Positions 26,372 through 29,561 of a DNA stretch of 29,561 bases are shown here, in pieces. The DNA lies in the NCBI GenBank assembly GCA_024405335.1, contig JAKSOX010000003.1:1-29561 (forward strand), in the 5' to 3' direction. Position 1 is the first letter of the stretch. Each line of letters opens with the position of its first letter. The position numbers were made by a program, and so were the translations under genes. Below the pieces are notes generated by a model. It made no database searches. It was not told the DNA's origin and was given only the letters and a program-made list of their open reading frames with translations. The DNA comes from Kiritimatiellia bacterium (GTDB lineage: Bacteria; Verrucomicrobiota; Kiritimatiellia; RFP12; UBA1067).

Positions 26372-29300
26372 ATGAAGGATTGGAGAAAATTGCGGGTCGC
26401 GTTGGCGTTCTGCGCGTTCGGCGCGTTGATGCTGGCGCTGGAATCCGCGCGCGAGCGCCTGGCGCGCGCCGCCGTGCGCGACGACCTCGAACTCACGTTC
26501 GCGAACGTCGTCGACCGCGTGCGCGACGCGGACGTCAAACTGCAGGCGGCGAACGTTCTCACGGACGACGCCAACTTGACGAAGGCCCGTTCCTTGGCGC
26601 TGCTGCTCGAGTCGGATCCGTCGCTCCTGACGGACTCCGCCAAACTCGACGCGGCGTGCCGCGCGTTCGACGCGGACGAAGTGTGCGTGAGCGACGAAAA
26701 CGGCGTTCTCGTCGCCTGCTCGCCCAAGGAGAACAGAGGATACGACATGAAGTCGTCCCGCCAGTCCGCGGCGTTCGTGCCGGCCATTTCCGACAAGTCG
26801 TTTTCGCTGGCGCAGAAGCCGCAGCCGCGCGGCGCCGACGGCAAAATCTTCCAGTACGCGGGCGTGGCGCGCCTGGACAAGCCCGGCATCGTCCAGGTGG
26901 GCGTCAAGGCGGACCGCCTCGCGGCCATGCAGGCGCTGGCCGGGCAGGACGAAATCGCGCGCACGTCGCGCGTGCGCCGCGGCGGATTCCTGCGCGTCGA
27001 GCCGGTTCCGGGCGATGCGGCCGAGGATACGCCGCAGACGTCCATCTGCGAGTACGAGGGACGGAAAGTCCTGGCCAAGACCGCGTCGTTCGGCGGCCAT
27101 CGCGTATCCGCGGGCATTCCGCTGCCGATGGCGCCGTTGGCTTCCGCCGCCGCGTTCGCCGCGTTGGCCGCGTTGTCGGCGGCGGCGTTCCTGGCGCTGT
27201 TGTGGCTGGTGTTCGCCCGTGGCGGCGGATTGCCGCCGCGCCGCGGCTTGGCGTGCGGATTCGCGTGCGCGTGCGTGGCCGCGTTGCTCGTCGCGTTCGA
27301 GGCGTGCCGCGAGCGCGGAACCGGCGCGGCCGTGCGCGGCCAGCTGCTGCTCGAGCTCGAAAACGCCGCCGCCCGCGTGCGGGCCTCCGAGGAAAACCGC
27401 GACATGGCCGGCCGCTTCACGGCGGCGGCGAATCTCGCCAAGGCCCGGACGCTGGCGCTGTTGGTGGCGGCCGATCCCGGCGTGCTTGCGGACGCCGCGA
27501 AGCTCGAGCGCGCGCAGGCGGCGTTCGAACTCGACGAAATGCAAGTCAGCGACGGCAAAGGCGTGGTCGTCGCCGCCGTGCCGAAGACCTACGTCGGCTA
27601 CGACCTGTCCGCGTATCCGCAATCGGCCGAATTCCTGCCGGCCATTTCCGACAAGTCGTTTTCGCTGGCGCAGAAGCCGCAGCCGCGCGGCGTCGCGGGG
27701 GAACTCTTCCAGTATGCTGGCGTGGCGCGCCTCGACGGCCCCGGCGTCGTGCGAGTGGGCGCGGGACTGGGGCGCGTCGACGCGCTCCTGTCGCTCGCGG
27801 GCGTGGCCGAAAACGTGAATTTCGTGGACTTCAGACACGGCGGATTCGTCGACGCCGTGCCCAAGGAATCCGCCGCCGCGGCTCCGCGCGGCTACTACGT
27901 CCTCGAGCGCGAAGGGCGGCGGCATCTGTGCCTTTCCACGGCGTGCGGCGGCACGCGCGTGACGGTGGGGGAACCCGCGCCGGCGGACGCGCTCTCCCAC
28001 CGGTTGGCGTTCGCCGGGACTGCGTGCCTGGCCGCGTTGCTGTTCTTGTGCCTTTTGGGAGCGCTGCTGCCGGAGACGGCTGGCGCGGCGTTTTCGCAGC
28101 TCAAGGAGTTCGGCGCGTTCTTCTGGGGTCTCCGTTCGTCGGGCTCGGCGCGGGCGCGGCCCTGGACGCAACGCGTCCGCGAGGCGCTGTTCAACCCGGT
28201 GGCGTTCGCGTGCTTCGGCGCGTTTCTGCTCGCGTCCGGCGTCGCCTGGTCCGTGCAGACCGCCGCCGACGAGGAAAGGGCGCGCGAGATGCTCGTCAAC
28301 CAGGTGTCCGGCGCGTTGTCGCTGGCGGACGTGGTCGTCGAGAACGCGTCCGCCGCCGGCGCCGAGCGGCCCGATTTGGCGCGGCTGTTCGGCACGGTCG
28401 CGCGCAAGACCCCGATCGGGCGAAACGGTTTTCTGTTGTGCACGGTCGCGGAGACGGGCGAAATCGTGGCCAACGGTTCGCCGAAGGCGCGTCCGGACGA
28501 CACGCCCGCGCGCATCGGTTTCAACGCCGACATGGCGCCGCGGGAGGGGGCGCCGTTCATGGCCACGTTCTATTCCGCGCCCTGCCTGGCCGTGTGGCGT
28601 CCTTACGCGGGCTTCCGCGTGTACGCGGTTTTGCCGATGGCCGAAATCACGCAGGTCGGAAACGCGCTCGGCGCGATAGTGATCCTGTTCGTGGTGTTCG
28701 TCGCGTTCGCGTTTTTCGCCACGCGGCTCATTTCGCTCGTTTCGCGGCTCAAGACGTTCATCGCCGCCGAAAAGGACCGCGTCCAAAAGGACATGGCGAT
28801 GGCCACGACGATCCAGCGTTCGTCGCTGCCCGTGACGTTCCCGGACAACGACCGCTTCAAAATTTTCGCGCTGATGGACACGGCGCGCGAAGTCGGCGGC
28901 GATTTCTACGACTTCGCCGACTTCCCGGACGGGCGGGAACTCTTCCTGATCGCGGACGTGTCGGGCAAGGGCGTGCCCGCGGCGCTGTTCATGATGAAGG
29001 CGAAGGCGACCATCCGCGCCGCCGTGGCCGAGAAGAAGACGCTCTCGGAGGCCATCACGCTGGCGAACGACCGCCTCGCCGCCGAAAACGACGCCAACAT
29101 GTTCGTGACGGCCTGGATCGGACTGTTCGATCCAGCCACGGGCGTGGTGGAATACGTGAACGCCGGCCACAACCTGCCGATCGTCAAGCACGCGGACGGA
29201 TCGGCCGAGTGGGTGTCGGGCAAGCGTTCGCTGGTGCTGGCCGCCATGGACGGCGTTGTGTACAAATCCAAGGCGCTGCAGCTCAAGCCGGGCGACAGTC

Positions 29301-29500
29301 TGCTGCTCTACACCGACGGCGTCACCGAGGCGGTCAATCCTGACGAAGAGCTTTACGGCGACGACCGTCTGCTCGAAACGATGCGCAAGGCGGGACCAGA
29401 CTTCGTGACGGCCGTCCGCGCCGACGTGGACGCCTTCGCGAACGGCGCCGAACAGGCGGACGACATCACGCTGATCGCGCTGGACTACAAGAAGGCGTGA
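26372..29500 (+). CDS. Membrane-bound SpoIIE/PP2C-type phosphatase with three extracytoplasmic sensor modules
   Basis: 1042-residue signalling protein. Module 1 is a membrane helix (about 7-23), an extracytoplasmic domain and a helix (about 255-281). Module 2 repeats this at about 292-308, then 309-545, then 546-566. Modules 1 and 2 align without gaps over residues 35-177 and 321-463 (offset 286). Module 3 has helices at about 608-627 and 764-784 around a shorter domain. A linker and coiled region (790-815) lead to the phosphatase (about 825-1042) with VGGDFYDF (841-848), DVSGKGVPAALF (862-873), NAGHNLP (930-936), TDGVTEA (981-987) and DDITLIAL (1030-1037). Such phosphatases usually dephosphorylate anti-sigma antagonists; none is encoded nearby. 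It follows alr by 41 bp. Confidence 0.92.
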   Translation: MKDWRKLRVALAFCAFGALMLALESARERLARAAVRDDLELTFANVVDRVRDADVKLQAANVLTDDANLTKARSLALLLESDPSLLTDSAKLDAACRAFDADEVCVSDENGVLVACSPKENRGYDMKSSRQSAAFVPAISDKSFSLAQKPQPRGADGKIFQYAGVARLDKPGIVQVGVKADRLAAMQALAGQDEIARTSRVRRGGFLRVEPVPGDAAEDTPQTSICEYEGRKVLAKTASFGGHRVSAGIPLPMAPLASAAAFAALAALSAAAFLALLWLVFARGGGLPPRRGLACGFACACVAALLVAFEACRERGTGAAVRGQLLLELENAAARVRASEENRDMAGRFTAAANLAKARTLALLVAADPGVLADAAKLERAQAAFELDEMQVSDGKGVVVAAVPKTYVGYDLSAYPQSAEFLPAISDKSFSLAQKPQPRGVAGELFQYAGVARLDGPGVVRVGAGLGRVDALLSLAGVAENVNFVDFRHGGFVDAVPKESAAAAPRGYYVLEREGRRHLCLSTACGGTRVTVGEPAPADALSHRLAFAGTACLAALLFLCLLGALLPETAGAAFSQLKEFGAFFWGLRSSGSARARPWTQRVREALFNPVAFACFGAFLLASGVAWSVQTAADEERAREMLVNQVSGALSLADVVVENASAAGAERPDLARLFGTVARKTPIGRNGFLLCTVAETGEIVANGSPKARPDDTPARIGFNADMAPREGAPFMATFYSAPCLAVWRPYAGFRVYAVLPMAEITQVGNALGAIVILFVVFVAFAFFATRLISLVSRLKTFIAAEKDRVQKDMAMATTIQRSSLPVTFPDNDRFKIFALMDTAREVGGDFYDFADFPDGRELFLIADVSGKGVPAALFMMKAKATIRAAVAEKKTLSEAITLANDRLAAENDANMFVTAWIGLFDPATGVVEYVNAGHNLPIVKHADGSAEWVSGKRSLVLAAMDGVVYKSKALQLKPGDSLLLYTDGVTEAVNPDEELYGDDRLLETMRKAGPDFVTAVRADVDAFANGAEQADDITLIALDYKKA
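26778..26834 (+). repeat. 57-nt perfect direct repeat, copy 1
   Basis: Identical over 57 nt to 27636-27692, inside sensor module 1 of the SpoIIE-type gene (residues 136-155). It encodes the core PAISDKSFSLAQKPQPRG with no synonymous differences, while flanking aligned sequence differs at many positions. Confidence 0.95.
27636..27692 (+). repeat. 57-nt perfect direct repeat, copy 2
   Basis: Second copy, 858 bp downstream of the first, in sensor module 2 (residues 422-441) and in the same frame. The 858-bp offset equals the 286-residue module offset. Confidence 0.95.
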
Positions 29501-29561
29501 TCTCGCCGCGCCGCATTCCGCCGCCGCCCGCCCGATAGGGTCGTTGCCCCGCGCACGCCGT
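29501..29561. other. Window end, no feature seen
   Basis: The last 61 bp after the phosphatase stop are G+C-rich and show no start with a ribosome site, no terminator hairpin with a T-tract and no promoter match. Confidence 0.5.

Noticed and set aside
26348..29191. 947-residue minus-strand open frame opposite the SpoIIE-type gene
   Set aside because: Antisense shadow; the + strand product has a complete phosphatase domain.

Overview
The window holds 22 genes, all on the + strand and tightly packed. It is G+C-rich, with strong third-position G/C bias in every reading frame. The cell is Gram-negative: it encodes LpxD (lipid A), an OmpH/Skp-type periplasmic chaperone, and a SecA with a Bacteroidetes/PVC-like insertion. 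It probably lives at least partly anaerobically, because IorA is a ferredoxin-linked 2-oxoacid oxidoreductase. The Tat-exported Gfo/Idh/MocA oxidoreductase with a 'GNQGHS' motif, the LA_2272-like surface-repeat protein and the multi-sensor SpoIIE phosphatase fit the PVC superphylum, perhaps Kiritimatiellota, Lentisphaerota or Verrucomicrobiota. That placement is an inference from gene style, not a database result.

Layout. (1) 1-6772: a housekeeping run of trpS (5' end outside the window), guaB, gyrA and iorA; gyrA and iorA overlap by ATGA. (2) 6814-10439: a secreted protein with a GspC/PilP-like segment and a long charged helix, an acyltransferase, a D-2-hydroxyacid dehydrogenase and a family 2 glycosyltransferase, mostly coupled by start/stop overlaps. 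(3) 10462-13557: a clear promoter, then a surface-repeat protein, a DUF1015 protein, a DUF2062 membrane protein and a biotin-protein ligase. (4) 13547-15173: a new promoter, whose -10 contains the birA stop codon, drives skp-lpxD. (5) 15206-20165: a glycan-flavoured group made of a large secreted protein of unassigned family, a polyprenyl-phosphate mannosyltransferase-like GT2, a Tat-exported oxidoreductase and a HAD sugar-phosphatase-like protein. (6) 20282-22059: a NodU/CmcH-type carbamoyltransferase with its own promoter. (7) 22112-29500: secA with almost no leader, alanine racemase, and a 1042-residue membrane protein in which three extracytoplasmic sensor modules precede a SpoIIE/PP2C phosphatase.

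Most of the window is ordinary core-genome content for cell envelope, DNA topology and nucleotide synthesis. The most unusual items are these: the tandemly duplicated sensor of the SpoIIE protein, with a 57-nt perfect internal repeat; an exact 12-nt promoter element (TTGTGGTATAAT) upstream of three separate transcription units with no recognisable -35; the near-leaderless secA; and an unassigned secreted TIM-barrel-like protein beside sugar-handling genes. I found no tRNA, rRNA, CRISPR array, insertion sequence or convincing intrinsic terminator.
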